From Syntrophaceae bacterium (GTDB taxonomy: Bacteria; Desulfobacterota; Syntrophia; Syntrophales; PHBD01), in contig JABLXX010000002.1 in assembly GCA_013177825.1 (NCBI GenBank), positions 372,001 to 436,000 of the forward strand: DNA of 64,000 nt, written 5' to 3'. Position 1 is the stretch's first letter; every line of letters starts with the position of its first letter. The notes beneath the pieces are model-generated. The model was given only the letters and a program-made list of their open reading frames with translations. It was not told where the DNA came from and did no database searches. Of this stretch, positions 44,512 to 55,028 are shown in pieces. Position numbers and translations under genes: made by a program.

Positions 44512-47028
44512 ATGATGATCCATCGTAAGTGGTTCCAGGCAACTCCAGGCTTCACCGATGATCCAGGCATGATGCGGACGGCCAGTGTGCTGAACCGCAC
44601 CCTCCTGATTTTTTCCATCCTGATGGGAATCGGATTCATTGCCGCCCTCGTATTTTTCGAGCCGAAAATGGGCGCAACCCTCGCCATCCTGGTGATGTTG
44701 GCGGCAACCGTTGCCGCCAAACTGCTGATGCAGGTCGGAAAGATCAGGCAGGCCGGCATCGTCGCCGTGACCGTGGGCTGGCTGACCTTTGCCTGTATTG
44801 TTCTGGTGGATGGCGGGCTGAACAGCATCAATGCCTGTTTTTTCATTTCCATGACGATTGTCGCCGGCCTGCTCCTCGGAACACGGGCCGCCACCTTTTT
44901 CGCGGGTGTGGGCATCGTGACGGGCCTTGTGCTGGCCCTGCTGGACCATTTCAGTTATCTCCCTTACCGCTACTTTGTGGATACCCCCCTTGGTGACTGG
45001 TCGATCCTGGTCTTTGCCCTGGTTCTGGCATCCAGCACGCTGAATCTGGCGCTCCGTGAAAGGGACAGTGCTCTCGGCATCGCGGAGCAGCAGCTTTCCG
45101 AGCATAGAAAAACGGAAGAAGCCCTGCGCCGGAGTGAAGAAAAATACCGCCTGATTGCGGAAAACTCGGCGGAGCTTATTACCGTTACGGACATGAATCT
45201 CCACTTTACCTACATCAGTCCGTCCATCACGCGCACGCACGGATTCACCATCGAAGAGGCCATGAACAGGTCCCTGGATCAATATATGACCCCCGAATCC
45301 ATGCAGGTGCTGATGACGGCCCTTGAGGAAGAGATGAAACGGGAAGCCGAGGGGAACGTCGATCCGTCGAGAACCCGGGTTTTTGAAGTGGAGGAATACA
45401 GAAAAGACGGATCCACCATCTGGCTGGAAAGCAGCATGTCCGGTCTGCGCGACAAAGATGACAAACTGGTCGGGATCCTCACGGTGAGCCGGGACATCAC
45501 CGAACGCAAGCGCATGGAGAAGGCGCTTCAGGAGAGCGAGGAACTCTATCGGACGTCCCTGGAAAGCTCCAGCGACGGCATCGCCATTGTCCATGAAGGC
45601 CGGTACGTTTATGTCAATCAACCGTTTCTGGACAAGATCGGCCGGAGAAGAGACGAGATCGTGGGCAAGACCAGGGGCAAGTTTATCCACCCTGACGACC
45701 AGGCCGCTTTCATGGACTATGTCGACAAGATCACGCGGGGGTTGCCGACACCAAAACAGGTTGAGATAAGGGTTCTTCTGCCGGACGGCACCTTTATCAA
45801 CGCGGAAGTATCCATGGTCAGGGTGACCTACAAGGGCAACCGGTGCAATCTGGCCTACCTGCGGGACATCACCGACCGCAAACGCGCGGAAGCCGAGCAT
45901 CTGAAAGTCCAGAAGCTGGAGTCCGTCGGCACGCTGGCAGCTGGAATCGCCCACGATTTCAACAACCTCTTGGCCGTGATCCAGGGGTACATCGAGCTGT
46001 TGAAGATGGACATCCCTCCGGGGGAGAAGGTTCAAAACAGGCTGAGGGCAACGGAGAAGGCCATCAGCCAGGCAACGGAACTGACCAATCGTCTGCTCGT
46101 TTTTTCCAAGGGAGGGGAGCCGGTCAAGCAGGTTCTTGACGTCAGTGATCTCATTAAAGACGCCGTATTGAGAATTCTCGGCGCGTCACCCGTGGAAAAG
46201 AGGTTCCACCTGGATCGTGATCTCTGGCCTGTCGAGGTCGATGAAAGGCAGATCCACCAAGTCATCAGAAACCTGGCAATCAACGCCGCCGAAGCGATGC
46301 CTGAAGGGGGAAGGCTGGCGATCCGGGCTGAGAACACGATGGTCAAGGTACAGGATAAACTGCCGATCCGGCCGGGGGCATATATCAGGATATCCGTGGA
46401 AGATACCGGAAAAGGCATCCCGACGGACGAACTGCCGCTTATTTTCGATCCCTATTTTTCGACGAAACAGAGGGGAGCACAAAAGGGGATGGGGCTTGGC
46501 CTGTCCGTCTGCCACTCGGTGGTCACCAAGCACAACGGCTGCATCACCCTGGAGTCAAAGGAGGGAAGGGGGAGCACGTTCCGTGTTTACCTTCCCGCGG
46601 CTGTCAGCGTAACGCTTCCGTCCGACGAGCGGCCTCCGGAAGGGCTGTCGGGCGCGAAGGGACGCATTCTGGTCATGGATGACGAGGCCATGATCCGGGA
46701 CATGTTGAAGGAGCTATTGACGGCGATGGGCTATGAGGTGGAGACAACCAGCGACGGCCTCGCGGCGATCGATCTGTATATCAGGGCCACCGAATCTCAA
46801 CGGCCATACAGGATGGTCATTCTCGATCTGATGGTCCCGGGAGGGTTGGGCGGAGAACCGACGATGGAAAGGCTTCGGGCGATCGATCCCGGCGTCAGGG
46901 GCATCATCCTCAGCGGCTACAGCGATGATCCGGTCATCCAGGATTACGCACAGTACGGCTTTGTGGAGGCGCTGACGAAACCTTTCTCCCTGAAGGCATT
47001 GCAGGACGTCCTGGAGAAGCACCCGTAG
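44512..47028 (+). CDS. Hybrid histidine kinase with two PAS domains and receiver
   Basis: An 838-aa membrane sensor. About five or six transmembrane helices lie in residues 25-185. A PAS domain (about 205-335, LIAENSAELITVTDMNLHFT) and a second PAS (about 340-465, SLESSSDGIAIVHEGRYVYV) follow. The HisKA phospho-site His is in GIAHDFNNLLAVIQGY. The ATPase has NLAINAAEAMPEGG, VEDTGKGIP and KGMGLGLSVCHSV. A C-terminal receiver has VMDDEAMIRD and ILDLMVPGG, with Lys in ALTKPFS. It ends at TAG. No response-regulator gene sits alongside; the input signal is unknown. Confidence 0.9.
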   Translation: MMIHRKWFQATPGFTDDPGMMRTASVLNRTLLIFSILMGIGFIAALVFFEPKMGATLAILVMLAATVAAKLLMQVGKIRQAGIVAVTVGWLTFACIVLVDGGLNSINACFFISMTIVAGLLLGTRAATFFAGVGIVTGLVLALLDHFSYLPYRYFVDTPLGDWSILVFALVLASSTLNLALRERDSALGIAEQQLSEHRKTEEALRRSEEKYRLIAENSAELITVTDMNLHFTYISPSITRTHGFTIEEAMNRSLDQYMTPESMQVLMTALEEEMKREAEGNVDPSRTRVFEVEEYRKDGSTIWLESSMSGLRDKDDKLVGILTVSRDITERKRMEKALQESEELYRTSLESSSDGIAIVHEGRYVYVNQPFLDKIGRRRDEIVGKTRGKFIHPDDQAAFMDYVDKITRGLPTPKQVEIRVLLPDGTFINAEVSMVRVTYKGNRCNLAYLRDITDRKRAEAEHLKVQKLESVGTLAAGIAHDFNNLLAVIQGYIELLKMDIPPGEKVQNRLRATEKAISQATELTNRLLVFSKGGEPVKQVLDVSDLIKDAVLRILGASPVEKRFHLDRDLWPVEVDERQIHQVIRNLAINAAEAMPEGGRLAIRAENTMVKVQDKLPIRPGAYIRISVEDTGKGIPTDELPLIFDPYFSTKQRGAQKGMGLGLSVCHSVVTKHNGCITLESKEGRGSTFRVYLPAAVSVTLPSDERPPEGLSGAKGRILVMDDEAMIRDMLKELLTAMGYEVETTSDGLAAIDLYIRATESQRPYRMVILDLMVPGGLGGEPTMERLRAIDPGVRGIILSGYSDDPVIQDYAQYGFVEALTKPFSLKALQDVLEKHP

Positions 47029-47095
47029 GCGGCAATCGGGTGAAGCACCGGCACATCCCCCGCCCACGGGAAAGTTTATTGGTTGCCGGCGATTG

Positions 47096-48301
47096 TCATT
47101 CGTGGCGCAGGGCCTCGATCGGGTCCATCCGGGCGGCCTTGAGGGCCGGAAAATATCCGAAGACCACCCCGACCATCGCCGAGAACAGGAACGCGACCAG
47201 GACGATCGTGCCGTTGAAGATGAAGGGCACGTGCAGGACCCCCGCCAGCCAGACGGAGGCGGCAAGGGCCAGGATGATGCCGATGATGCCGCCCAGGGAG
47301 GAAAGCACCACCGCCTCCACCAGGAACTGCAACAGAACCTCCCGCTCCAGCGCGCCGATGGCGAGGCGGACACCGATCTCGCGGGTGCGCTCGGTGACCG
47401 ACACCAGCATGATGTTCATGATCCCGATGCCGCCCACCAGCAGGCTGACGGCGGCCACGGCCCCGAGAAGCGCCGTCAGGAGCTGGGTCGTCCCGGTCAG
47501 CATCTTGGCGATCTCCTTCATGTCCATGACGGTGAAGTTGTCGTCGTCGCTCGCCGCCAGGTGCCGCCTCTCCCGCATCAGGCGGACGATGCTCTGCTGG
47601 GCCTTCTCCGTGGATTCGCCGTCCCGGACCGAGACCTGGATCATGGCGACGTCCTGGCTGCCGGAGATCCGCCGCTGCAGGGTCCGGAGCGGAATGACCA
47701 CGATGTCGTCCTGGTCCATGCCCATGGTGCTCTGGCCCTTGGCGTTCAGAACCCCGATGATCTCACAGGAGAGCTTCTCCAGGCGGAGCTTTTCCCCCAG
47801 GGCCTCCTGCCCGCCATAGAGCTTCTTACGCACCGTTTCCCCGATGACGCAGATCGCCGCCCCGCTCCGGGTTTCGCTGTCGTTGAAGGACCGGCCCGCC
47901 CCGATGGTGCGGTTCGTCACCCGGAAGTACTGGTTGTCGCTGCCCGTCACCTGGGTCGTCCAGTTCTGGTTGCTGAAGATCGCCTTGACCGACTGGGAGG
48001 AGACCGGCGCCACGGCGGCGACCGAGGGGACCTCCCTGGCGATGGCCTCTGCGTCGGCCTCCTTGAAGAGCACGGTGCTCGAGGACTGGCCAGGGCCGAG
48101 CCTCTTCCCGGGGGTGACCATCAGGAGGTTGCTCCCCATGCTGGCGATCTGCTCGCCGACCTGGGCGGTCGCCCCGCCGCCGATGGTCACCATCGTGATG
48201 ACCGCGGCCACGCCGATGACGATTCCCAGGGTCGTCAGGAACGAGCGCATGACGTTTCGCCGGATCGCCCGGAGGGAGAGGAGAATCGTGTTCCAGAGCA
48301 T
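47096..48301 (-). CDS. macB: MacB-type ABC transporter permease
   Basis: A 401-aa inner-membrane permease of the MacB/FtsX type. An N-terminal transmembrane helix follows LSLRAIRRNVMRSFLTTLGI. A large periplasmic domain runs to about residue 270 and has the typical QDDIVVIPLRTLQRRISG segment. Three C-terminal helices include VGGIGIMNIMLVSVTERTRE and end FGYFPALKAARMDPIEALRH. ATG 48301 begins 3 nt after the ATPase stop. In canonical MacB the ATPase is fused to this permease; here they are two genes. Confidence 0.92.
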   Translation of the reverse strand: MLWNTILLSLRAIRRNVMRSFLTTLGIVIGVAAVITMVTIGGGATAQVGEQIASMGSNLLMVTPGKRLGPGQSSSTVLFKEADAEAIAREVPSVAAVAPVSSQSVKAIFSNQNWTTQVTGSDNQYFRVTNRTIGAGRSFNDSETRSGAAICVIGETVRKKLYGGQEALGEKLRLEKLSCEIIGVLNAKGQSTMGMDQDDIVVIPLRTLQRRISGSQDVAMIQVSVRDGESTEKAQQSIVRLMRERRHLAASDDDNFTVMDMKEIAKMLTGTTQLLTALLGAVAAVSLLVGGIGIMNIMLVSVTERTREIGVRLAIGALEREVLLQFLVEAVVLSSLGGIIGIILALAASVWLAGVLHVPFIFNGTIVLVAFLFSAMVGVVFGYFPALKAARMDPIEALRHE

Positions 48302-48303
48302 GA

Positions 48304-49038
48304 TCAGTTCCCTCCGTTCCGCCGGTCCCGGGAGACGAGGCCGTCGAGGAAATGGATCGTCCGCTTCGCGTAGACCGCCATTTCCGATTCGTGGGTGATC
48401 ATGATCACCGTGATTCCCTGATCGGAGTTCAGCGAGGTGAGGAGATCCATGATCTCGATGCTGCGCTCCGAGTCCAGGTTCCCCGTCGGCTCGTCCGCCA
48501 GGAGCACCGACGGGCCGGTTACGATGGCCCGGGCGATGGCGACCCGCTGCTGCTGCCCCCCGGAAAGCTCCCCGGGGGTGTGGTGCTCCCATCCCTTGAG
48601 GCCCACGGTTTCCAGTGCCCGGAGGGCGCGCTCCCGCCGTTCGTGGGCGGGGGTTCCGCGGTAAATCAGGGGAAGCTCCACGTTTTCCAGGGCCGACGTG
48701 CGGTTCAGGAGGTTGTAGCCCTGGAAGACGAAGCCCTGGTAGTGCCGGCGGAGGAGGGCGCGCTCGTTGCGGGTCAGGCTCCCGACCTCGAGGCCCTTGA
48801 AGGTATAGGATCCGGCCGTCGGCGTATCCAGGCAGCCCAGGATATTCATGCAGGTGGATTTTCCCGATCCGCTCGGTCCCATGATGGCCGCGAACTCGCC
48901 CTCGTCGATGGTGAGGTCGATCCCGCGGAGCGCCTGCATCGAGGCGAGGCCCTCCCCGTAGATCTTCGTCACCCCCCGGAGCGCGATGAGGTGTTTCCCG
49001 GAATCCGCATGGGTCGGGGAAGAATCGCCGTTCTTCAT
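48304..49038 (-). CDS. macB: MacB-type ABC transporter ATPase
   Basis: A 244-aa nucleotide-binding protein of the LolD/MacB/FtsE class. Walker A is [19 protein letters not shown], the Q loop VFQGYNLL, the signature [14 protein letters not shown] and Walker [14 protein letters not shown], with the switch His in MITHESEM. Its ATG overlaps the macA stop by 4 nt. It powers the tripartite efflux or export pump with the permease, membrane-fusion protein and outer-membrane channel next to it. Confidence 0.93.
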   Translation of the reverse strand: MKNGDSSPTHADSGKHLIALRGVTKIYGEGLASMQALRGIDLTIDEGEFAAIMGPSGSGKSTCMNILGCLDTPTAGSYTFKGLEVGSLTRNERALLRRHYQGFVFQGYNLLNRTSALENVELPLIYRGTPAHERRERALRALETVGLKGWEHHTPGELSGGQQQRVAIARAIVTGPSVLLADEPTGNLDSERSIEIMDLLTSLNSDQGITVIMITHESEMAVYAKRTIHFLDGLVSRDRRNGGN

Positions 49039-50324
49039 TTCGTTCCCCCCAGGGTGTCGACAATGACGGATGCACCGGGCTGGAGATCGCCGGAGGTGAC
49101 CTCCGTCAAGCTCCCGTTCGCGGCCCCGACCGTCACCGATACGGCTCCCGGCTGGTTGTCCTTCAATATCCAGACCCGCTGTTGCTTTCCGGCGGTCTCC
49201 ACGCTCTTCTGTCCGCCGGAACTGGGCGGGCGGGGAAGCAGCGCGCCCACCAGGCCCGTGGAGGATTTTGCCTCCGGCTGCTGGGGCGGGGTGAAGCGGA
49301 GTGCGGCGCTGGGTATCAGGATGGCGTTGTCGATCTTCTTGACGATGATGTCTGCGGTGGCCGTCATGCCCGGGCGGAGAGAGAGGTCCGCGTTGTCGAC
49401 CTTGAGCACGGTTTCGTAGGTGACGACCCCCGACGTGGTGGAAGATCCGTAGCGTGCCTGGGTGATCCGCGCCTCGAACGTCCGGCCGGCATAGGCGGCG
49501 ACGGTGAACGTCGCCTTCTGCCCCTCCAGCACCTTTCCAATGTCCGCCTCGTCCACGTTCACGTGCAGGTCCATCTTGGTCAGGTCCTCCGCCAGCGTGA
49601 AGAGCACCGGGGTCGTCATCGAGGCGGCCACGGTCTGTCCTGGCTCGATGCTCCGGGTGAGGACGATGCCGTTGATGGGCGACTTGATGGTCGCCTTGGA
49701 GAGGTCGGTTTCGCTGGCCTGGAGCGCGGCCCGGGCTTGGGACACGGCCGCGTCGGCGCTGGCCGCGTCGGCCCGGGCGCGCTCGAAGGCCGCCTCCGCC
49801 GCGTCCATTTCCAGCTTCGACGGCACCTTCCCGTCGCTCAGCTTCGACACCTCCCGGTACTGGGCGAGCTTGGCCTGCGTTTCCAGGACCGTCGCCTTCG
49901 CCTGGAGTGCCTTGGCCTTCGCCGATTCCAGGGCGGCCTTCAGCTGGGCGATGGTGGCCTCAAGCTTCGTCGTGTCCATCCGGGCCAGCACCTGCCCGAC
50001 CCGGACGCGGCTGTTGTAGTCCACCTCGACGCTCCGGATGGTGCCGGAGAGCTCGCTGCCTACCTCGACGGTGTTCGTCGGCTTGAGGGTGCCCGTCGCG
50101 GTCACGATGACGGTAAGGTTGCCCTGCCGGACCGGTTCGGTCTGGTATCGCGTCGCCTTGGACGAGCTGCCGCGTACACAGAGCAATGCGACGACCAGGA
50201 TCACGAGCACCAGGACCGCCGCTGCGATCAGAATCTTTTTCTTGTGACGCGCGAGAGGCCCGCTCGGTGAGCCCCCCCGGATGGTCTTTTCGATGTCCGA
50301 CAGGGATTGATTTTTCTCGTTCAT
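49035..50324 (-). CDS. macA: MacA-like membrane fusion protein
   Basis: A 429-aa periplasmic adaptor anchored by one N-terminal helix (ILIAAAVLVLVILVVALLCV). The biotinyl-lipoyl half-motif GTLKPTNTVEVGSELSGTI and its partner SPINGIVLTRSIEPGQTVAA flank a long alpha-hairpin coiled coil (residues about 125-215). The beta-barrel and membrane-proximal domains follow. The gene overlaps both neighbours by 4 nt, giving a tight OM channel-adaptor-ATPase-permease operon. Confidence 0.92.
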   Translation of the reverse strand: MNEKNQSLSDIEKTIRGGSPSGPLARHKKKILIAAAVLVLVILVVALLCVRGSSSKATRYQTEPVRQGNLTVIVTATGTLKPTNTVEVGSELSGTIRSVEVDYNSRVRVGQVLARMDTTKLEATIAQLKAALESAKAKALQAKATVLETQAKLAQYREVSKLSDGKVPSKLEMDAAEAAFERARADAASADAAVSQARAALQASETDLSKATIKSPINGIVLTRSIEPGQTVAASMTTPVLFTLAEDLTKMDLHVNVDEADIGKVLEGQKATFTVAAYAGRTFEARITQARYGSSTTSGVVTYETVLKVDNADLSLRPGMTATADIIVKKIDNAILIPSAALRFTPPQQPEAKSSTGLVGALLPRPPSSGGQKSVETAGKQQRVWILKDNQPGAVSVTVGAANGSLTEVTSGDLQPGASVIVDTLGGTK

Positions 50325-51805
50325 TTGCTCTCTCCGCTCTTCGGCGGCTTCGTCCCGTCGGGGACCTGTGATTTCCAGCCGCCGCCAAGGGCTTTGTAAA
50401 GTTTGATGAGGTTGGACGTGATGGCCCCTTCGCTCTGGGCCAGGCTGTCCTGGAAGGTCAGGAGGGACCGCTCGGCATCCAGCACGGTGCTGAAATCCGT
50501 CAGGCCCGCCTGGTACTTGAGCTTCGCCAGCCGGGCGGCCTCTTCGGCCGCCCGGGTCGCCTCGATCAGGGACTTCCGGCGGATCTGCTCCTCCACATAG
50601 GCCCGGATGGCGTTTTCCGCCTCCTCCAAGGCGCCCAGCACGGCGGCTTCATAGGCGATCCAGTATTGCTCCTGCAGGGCCGTCTGCGCCTCGATGTTCC
50701 GGCGGATCGCTCCTCCGTCGAAGAGCGTCCAGGTGATCTGGGGGCCGAAGCTCCAGCTGTAGGTGCCCGAGGTGAAGAGCCGGCCGATGAGGGTGGAATC
50801 CACACCGATGGAGCCGTTCAGCTTGAACTTGGGATATAGGTCGGCCGTGGCCACTCCGATCTTTGCCGTCTGGGCCGCCAGTTCGCGCTCGGCTTTCCGC
50901 ACGTCGGGGCGGTTCCGCAGGGCTTCGGCGGGCACGCCGAGGGCGATCCCGGCGGATGAGACGGGGATAGGCTTCCGCTCGCTCAGCTCCCCGTGCACCT
51001 TGCCTGGCTGCTCTCCCAGGAGCACGGCGATGCGGTTCTGCGCCTCCTCCAGGCCGGTGCGGAGGGTCGGGATCTGGGAGCGGGTGCTTTCGAGGTTGTA
51101 GCGGGCCTGCCGGACCGCCAGGTCGTCGCTGAGCCCCGCCTGCTGCCGCCAGGAGGTCAATTGAAAGGTCTCCTCCTGGGCCTTCAGGTTGGCCTCCGCC
51201 GCGGCGATCCGGGCCTGCCAGGTCCGGACTTCCGTGTAGTTCAGGGCCACCTCGGCCAGCAGCGTGACGAGGACGTCGTGCAGGCTTTCCTGCGTCGCCT
51301 GCAGGGTGGCGTCCGCCGCCTCCACGGAACGGCGCACGCCGCCGAAGACGTCCAGCTCCCAGGCGGCGTCGAAGCCCGCGGAATAAAGCACGCCGGTTGC
51401 TCCGGTGCCGGTCTCCTCGCTGCTCCGACTCCGGGTGGCGGAGCCTGTGGCGCCGAGGGTCGGGAAGTATCCCGCCTGGGCGACGCCCCGCTGCGCCCGG
51501 GCCTCGCGGACACGCGCCCGGGCCTTCTTCAGATCGAGATTGCCCGCAACGGCCCGCTCGATCAGGCTGGTCAGCTCCGGGTCGTTCAGGGTGCTCCACC
51601 ATTTGTCCGCCGTCCCGGCGACGTTTGCCGCGGCGCCGCTTCCTTCCCGGACTTCATTGTTCCAGGCCGCAGGCGCGGACAGGTCGGGCGGCCTGTAGTC
51701 GGGTCCCACGGTCACGCAGCCGGCCGGCATCGCCAGAACGATAACCAGGATGCCGATCCGCATTCCCCTTCTGCCAAGGCTTTTGATCAATTTGATACGA
51801 AACAT
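50321..51805 (-). CDS. NodT-family outer-membrane efflux lipoprotein
   Basis: A 494-aa TolC-like channel. ATG 51805 follows GGAGG. The signal ends at AMPAGC, with a lipidated Cys expected, followed by the family N-terminus TVGPDYRPPDLSAPAAW. Two OEP repeats form the alpha-barrel (LKKARARVREARAQRGVAQA; LAKLKYQAGLTDFSTVLDAE). The signature LRNRPDVRKAERELAAQTAK is typical. It is first gene of the Mac operon and divergent from the BaeSR-like pair, the likely regulator. Confidence 0.9.
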   Translation of the reverse strand: MFRIKLIKSLGRRGMRIGILVIVLAMPAGCVTVGPDYRPPDLSAPAAWNNEVREGSGAAANVAGTADKWWSTLNDPELTSLIERAVAGNLDLKKARARVREARAQRGVAQAGYFPTLGATGSATRSRSSEETGTGATGVLYSAGFDAAWELDVFGGVRRSVEAADATLQATQESLHDVLVTLLAEVALNYTEVRTWQARIAAAEANLKAQEETFQLTSWRQQAGLSDDLAVRQARYNLESTRSQIPTLRTGLEEAQNRIAVLLGEQPGKVHGELSERKPIPVSSAGIALGVPAEALRNRPDVRKAERELAAQTAKIGVATADLYPKFKLNGSIGVDSTLIGRLFTSGTYSWSFGPQITWTLFDGGAIRRNIEAQTALQEQYWIAYEAAVLGALEEAENAIRAYVEEQIRRKSLIEATRAAEEAARLAKLKYQAGLTDFSTVLDAERSLLTFQDSLAQSEGAITSNLIKLYKALGGGWKSQVPDGTKPPKSGESK

Positions 51806-51920
51806 GGTTCCTCCGTCCCGGTTGCATCGCGAAAGCGCCCCGGGACATCCGTCTTTTGGAGAGAAGCTAGCACACGAATGTGCAGGAAATGAGGAAATCC
51901 GCCAAAATTCGCCCTGATTC

Positions 51921-51949
51921 TTGACGACCCGCCGCAATACCCATACATA
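51921..51949 (+). promoter_or_regulatory. Possible promoter for the BaeSR-like pair
   Basis: TTGACG (51921-51926), a 17-bp spacer and TACATA (51944-51949), in the 168-bp divergent region before the sensor kinase. AAAGGAGG follows before the ATG at 51974. The -10 is weak. Confidence 0.35.
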
Positions 51950-51973
51950 GACACGAAAGGAGGCGAAAAACGC

Positions 51974-53386
51974 ATGAAGATCGGCATCACCCAGCGCCTG
52001 TTTTTCACGATTCTGGCCGCCACGGGCCTCGCCATCCTGATCCTGTACGGGATCATGCGGTGGAACATCGACCGGGGCTTCTACCAGTACCTCGCCACGC
52101 AGGACCAGGGCAGGGTGGAGCAGATGGCTGAAAGCCTGGGACAGGCCTACGCCGGGCATGGGAGCTGGGACTTCCTGAAGGACAGCCGGGGCGTCTGGAT
52201 GGGGCTCACCCTGCGCACCGCCTCGGGGAACGGGCTTGCGCTCACCCAGGAGCAGATGAGGCAATGGGGGAAAGAAGGTGAAGAGAAGGGTGGTTCGTCC
52301 GGCCCCCTCGTGATCCTGGATGCCGAACGGAGGCCGGTCTTCGGGTCGCCCGCCGGGGAGGGAGAGATCAGCTTCCGGCCCGTCGTTCACGAGGGCCGGA
52401 CCGTGGGCTACGTGGGCCTGCATGCGCCCCAGCGGTTCCTGCATCCGGTCCAGGCCCGGTTTCTCAGCCGGCAGCGGCTGGCCCTGGCCCTCGCCGCCGC
52501 GGGCATCCTGTTCGCCGTTGTCCTGGTAGCCCTTCCGCTAGCAAACCGCCTGGTCCGGCCGGTCCGGGCCATGGCCGCGGCCACCCACGATCTGGCCTCG
52601 GGAAACTATGCCACCCGGGTGCCCGTGTCTTCTTCGGACGAACTGGGCCGTCTCGCCGGCGACTTCAACGCCATGGCCCTGACGCTCGAGATGAATGAAA
52701 AGGCCCGCCGCCAGTGGCTGGCCGACATCTCCCACGAACTCAGGACGCCCCTGACGGTCCTGCAGGGGGAGATCGAGGCGCTCCTGGACGGAATCCGCAC
52801 TGTCACCCCGGAGACGATCCGTTCCCTCCACGCGGAGACGATGCGGCTGAACCGCCTCGTGAACGACCTGTACCAGCTTTCCCTCTCCGACCTCGGCACG
52901 CTGAGCTACCACAAGGAGGACCTGGATCCGGCCGCGGTCCTCCGGGATTCCGTCGAGTCCTTCCGTTCGGAATTCGCCCGCAAGTCCATCCGGCTCGAAA
53001 CGGACGTCCCGGAGCGGACGGACGGAACGGTATTCGCCGATCCGGAGCGCCTGAGCCAGCTTTTCGCCAACCTGCTGGACAATTCCCTGAAATACACCGA
53101 TGCCGGGGGAACGCTGGCCGTCCGCCTGAGCGGCGTAAGCGGGGAGGCGACAATCGAGTTCGAGGACTCCGCCCCGGGGGTTCCCGAGGAGGCCCTGAGC
53201 CGCCTCTTCGACCGCCTGTACCGCGTGGAAGGCTCCCGGGCCCGGGAATCGGGCGGTGCCGGGCTGGGACTTGCGATCTGCAAGAACATCGTGGAGGCCC
53301 ATGCGGGAACAATCACGGCGCAGGCGTCCCCCCGGGGAGGGATCCTGATCCGGATCGTCCTGCCGGCCGCGGGGAAATTCTCATGA
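51974..53386 (+). CDS. BaeS/CpxA-like sensor histidine kinase
   Basis: A 470-aa inner-membrane kinase. Transmembrane helices lie near residues 8-28 and 168-188 and bracket a periplasmic sensor region. HAMP comes next ([20 protein letters not shown]), then HisKA with [19 protein letters not shown]. The ATPase has [24 protein letters not shown] and [13 protein letters not shown]. Overlap with the regulator is ATGA. Divergence from the Mac efflux operon suggests it senses envelope stress or pump substrates. Confidence 0.92.
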   Translation: MKIGITQRLFFTILAATGLAILILYGIMRWNIDRGFYQYLATQDQGRVEQMAESLGQAYAGHGSWDFLKDSRGVWMGLTLRTASGNGLALTQEQMRQWGKEGEEKGGSSGPLVILDAERRPVFGSPAGEGEISFRPVVHEGRTVGYVGLHAPQRFLHPVQARFLSRQRLALALAAAGILFAVVLVALPLANRLVRPVRAMAAATHDLASGNYATRVPVSSSDELGRLAGDFNAMALTLEMNEKARRQWLADISHELRTPLTVLQGEIEALLDGIRTVTPETIRSLHAETMRLNRLVNDLYQLSLSDLGTLSYHKEDLDPAAVLRDSVESFRSEFARKSIRLETDVPERTDGTVFADPERLSQLFANLLDNSLKYTDAGGTLAVRLSGVSGEATIEFEDSAPGVPEEALSRLFDRLYRVEGSRARESGGAGLGLAICKNIVEAHAGTITAQASPRGGILIRIVLPAAGKFS

Positions 53387-54057
53387 GCGGGAGCATTCTC
53401 ATCGTCGAGGACGAGCCGAAACTGGCAAGCCTGCTGGCCGACTATCTCCGTGCGGCGGGTTTCGAGCCGTCCTGCCTCGGAAACGGCCTGGAGGTCGTGC
53501 CCCGGGTCAGGGAGCGGGAGCCGGATCTGATCCTGCTCGACCTGATGCTGCCGGGCCGCGACGGCCTGGAGATCTGCCGGGAGATCCGAACCTTTTCCGC
53601 CGTACCGGTCATCATGGTGACGGCCCGGATCGAGGAGATCGACCGCCTGCTGGGGCTGGAACTCGGGGCCGACGACTACATCTGCAAGCCCTTCAGTCCA
53701 AGGGAGGTAGTGGCCAGGGTCAAGGCGGTCCTCCGCCGCGCCCGCGACGGAGGAGCCGACGAGGCGGCGGCGGGGCTCGTCCTGGACGAGTTTCGCTACC
53801 GGGCCGTCCTGAACGGACGCGACCTGGAGCTGACCGCCGTGGAGTTCAAGCTGCTCCAGCTCCTGGCCGCCCACCCGGGGCGCATCTACCGGCGCGGGCA
53901 GCTCATGGACCGGATCTACCCGGATCCGCGCAGCGTCAGCGACCGGACCATCGACAGCCACGTCAAGAAGCTCCGGAGAAAGATCGAGGCGGCCGACCCG
54001 GAGTCCCGGATCATTCACTCGGTCTACGGCGTCGGGTACAAGTTCGAGGCCGAGTGA
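53383..54057 (+). CDS. OmpR/BaeR-like response regulator
   Basis: A 224-aa transcription factor. The receiver has LIVEDEPKL, phospho-acceptor [11 protein letters not shown] and YICKPFSP. The winged-helix output domain (about residues 130-222) has [17 protein letters not shown], then [15 protein letters not shown] and VYGVGYKFE. It overlaps the kinase by 4 nt. The likely target is the divergent efflux operon; no binding repeats were confirmed. Confidence 0.93.
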   Translation: MSGSILIVEDEPKLASLLADYLRAAGFEPSCLGNGLEVVPRVREREPDLILLDLMLPGRDGLEICREIRTFSAVPVIMVTARIEEIDRLLGLELGADDYICKPFSPREVVARVKAVLRRARDGGADEAAAGLVLDEFRYRAVLNGRDLELTAVEFKLLQLLAAHPGRIYRRGQLMDRIYPDPRSVSDRTIDSHVKKLRRKIEAADPESRIIHSVYGVGYKFEAE

Positions 54058-54151
54058 GAGCGGGGCCGCGCCGGCTCCGTTCTCCTCAGCCGCCGGTTGC
54101 GACTGCTTCCAACTGGAAAGCCGCCGGTTGCCGCATCGACGTCCTTGTATT

Positions 54152-55012
54152 CTAAAACCGGTAGCCCAGTCCGCAGTAGACCGTGTGGTAGGAAACGGTC
54201 CCGGAATCCCCGGAGGCCGTCGTGTAGGTGTAGCCGACGATGGTGGACAGCGCCTTCGTCAGGTCGTAGCCCGCACTCAGGCCGACGGCATGGCGGTCCA
54301 CCGTTTCTTTCACGACGTACTCGTTGAAGGTCGTCGAATAAATGACGCGGTTTCCCCCCCGACCGAATCGTGCTCCCCCGGGAGCCGCTATGGTTGTCGC
54401 CAGGTAGCTCGTCGTTTCCAGGGTCCGGAAGGCATCCCCCCGCGAATACTCGTAGGTTGCTTCCGTGAAGAAGACAGGTGTCCAGTACTTCCCGATGACG
54501 GCGCCCAGGGCGTTCTCCCGGTAGGAATACACGTCCTCCCGGGCGCGGCTGTCCGTGTACATGTAATGCTGGCCCGTGTAGAAGTCTTTTGTCCACCGCT
54601 GCCGGAGACTCACCTTGCCGCCCATCGCCCATGCCGACTGGTCCGAGTCGTTGACCCCCTTGGCCTGCAGGAAGGGGGCGGCGTGAATGCTCCAGACGGG
54701 GCTGAAGGCGTACGCAAGCCCCGGGGCAAAGGTGACGGTTACGTTACTGAGATCGGTGATGCGCGTGTAGGCGGTCCCCTCCAGGACGAGGGAGAGGGTC
54801 CAGTCCAGCCGGGAATCGAAGGTCGGCGCCCGCGTGTATGCGGCATACCCGGAGAGGAGAAAGTCCGACCTGCCGCCGTTCAGGGCCCGGTCCGCGTTGG
54901 AATCGTACCCGGCCTTTGCGCCCGCCTCCCAGTCCGCCTGTGCCGCCACGGCACCGAAAAGCAGAAACATCATTGCCCATGCGGCGATAATCGCCCGCAT
55001 TCCGTTCATCAT
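54152..55012 (-). CDS. Outer-membrane beta-barrel protein
   Basis: A 286-aa exported protein. The signal peptide is cleaved near VAAQADWE. The mature chain is built of alternating amphipathic strands with many Tyr/Trp and ends GYRF, the aromatic C-terminus expected by the BAM machinery. The layout resembles the outer-membrane-beta-barrel (OMP_b-brl_2/DUF560-like) group; the cargo is unknown. It is the last gene of a putative sigma-54-driven operon and has a TAG stop. Confidence 0.7.
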   Translation of the reverse strand: MMNGMRAIIAAWAMMFLLFGAVAAQADWEAGAKAGYDSNADRALNGGRSDFLLSGYAAYTRAPTFDSRLDWTLSLVLEGTAYTRITDLSNVTVTFAPGLAYAFSPVWSIHAAPFLQAKGVNDSDQSAWAMGGKVSLRQRWTKDFYTGQHYMYTDSRAREDVYSYRENALGAVIGKYWTPVFFTEATYEYSRGDAFRTLETTSYLATTIAAPGGARFGRGGNRVIYSTTFNEYVVKETVDRHAVGLSAGYDLTKALSTIVGYTYTTASGDSGTVSYHTVYCGLGYRF

Positions 55013-55028
55013 TCCGGCCTCCTTTCGC

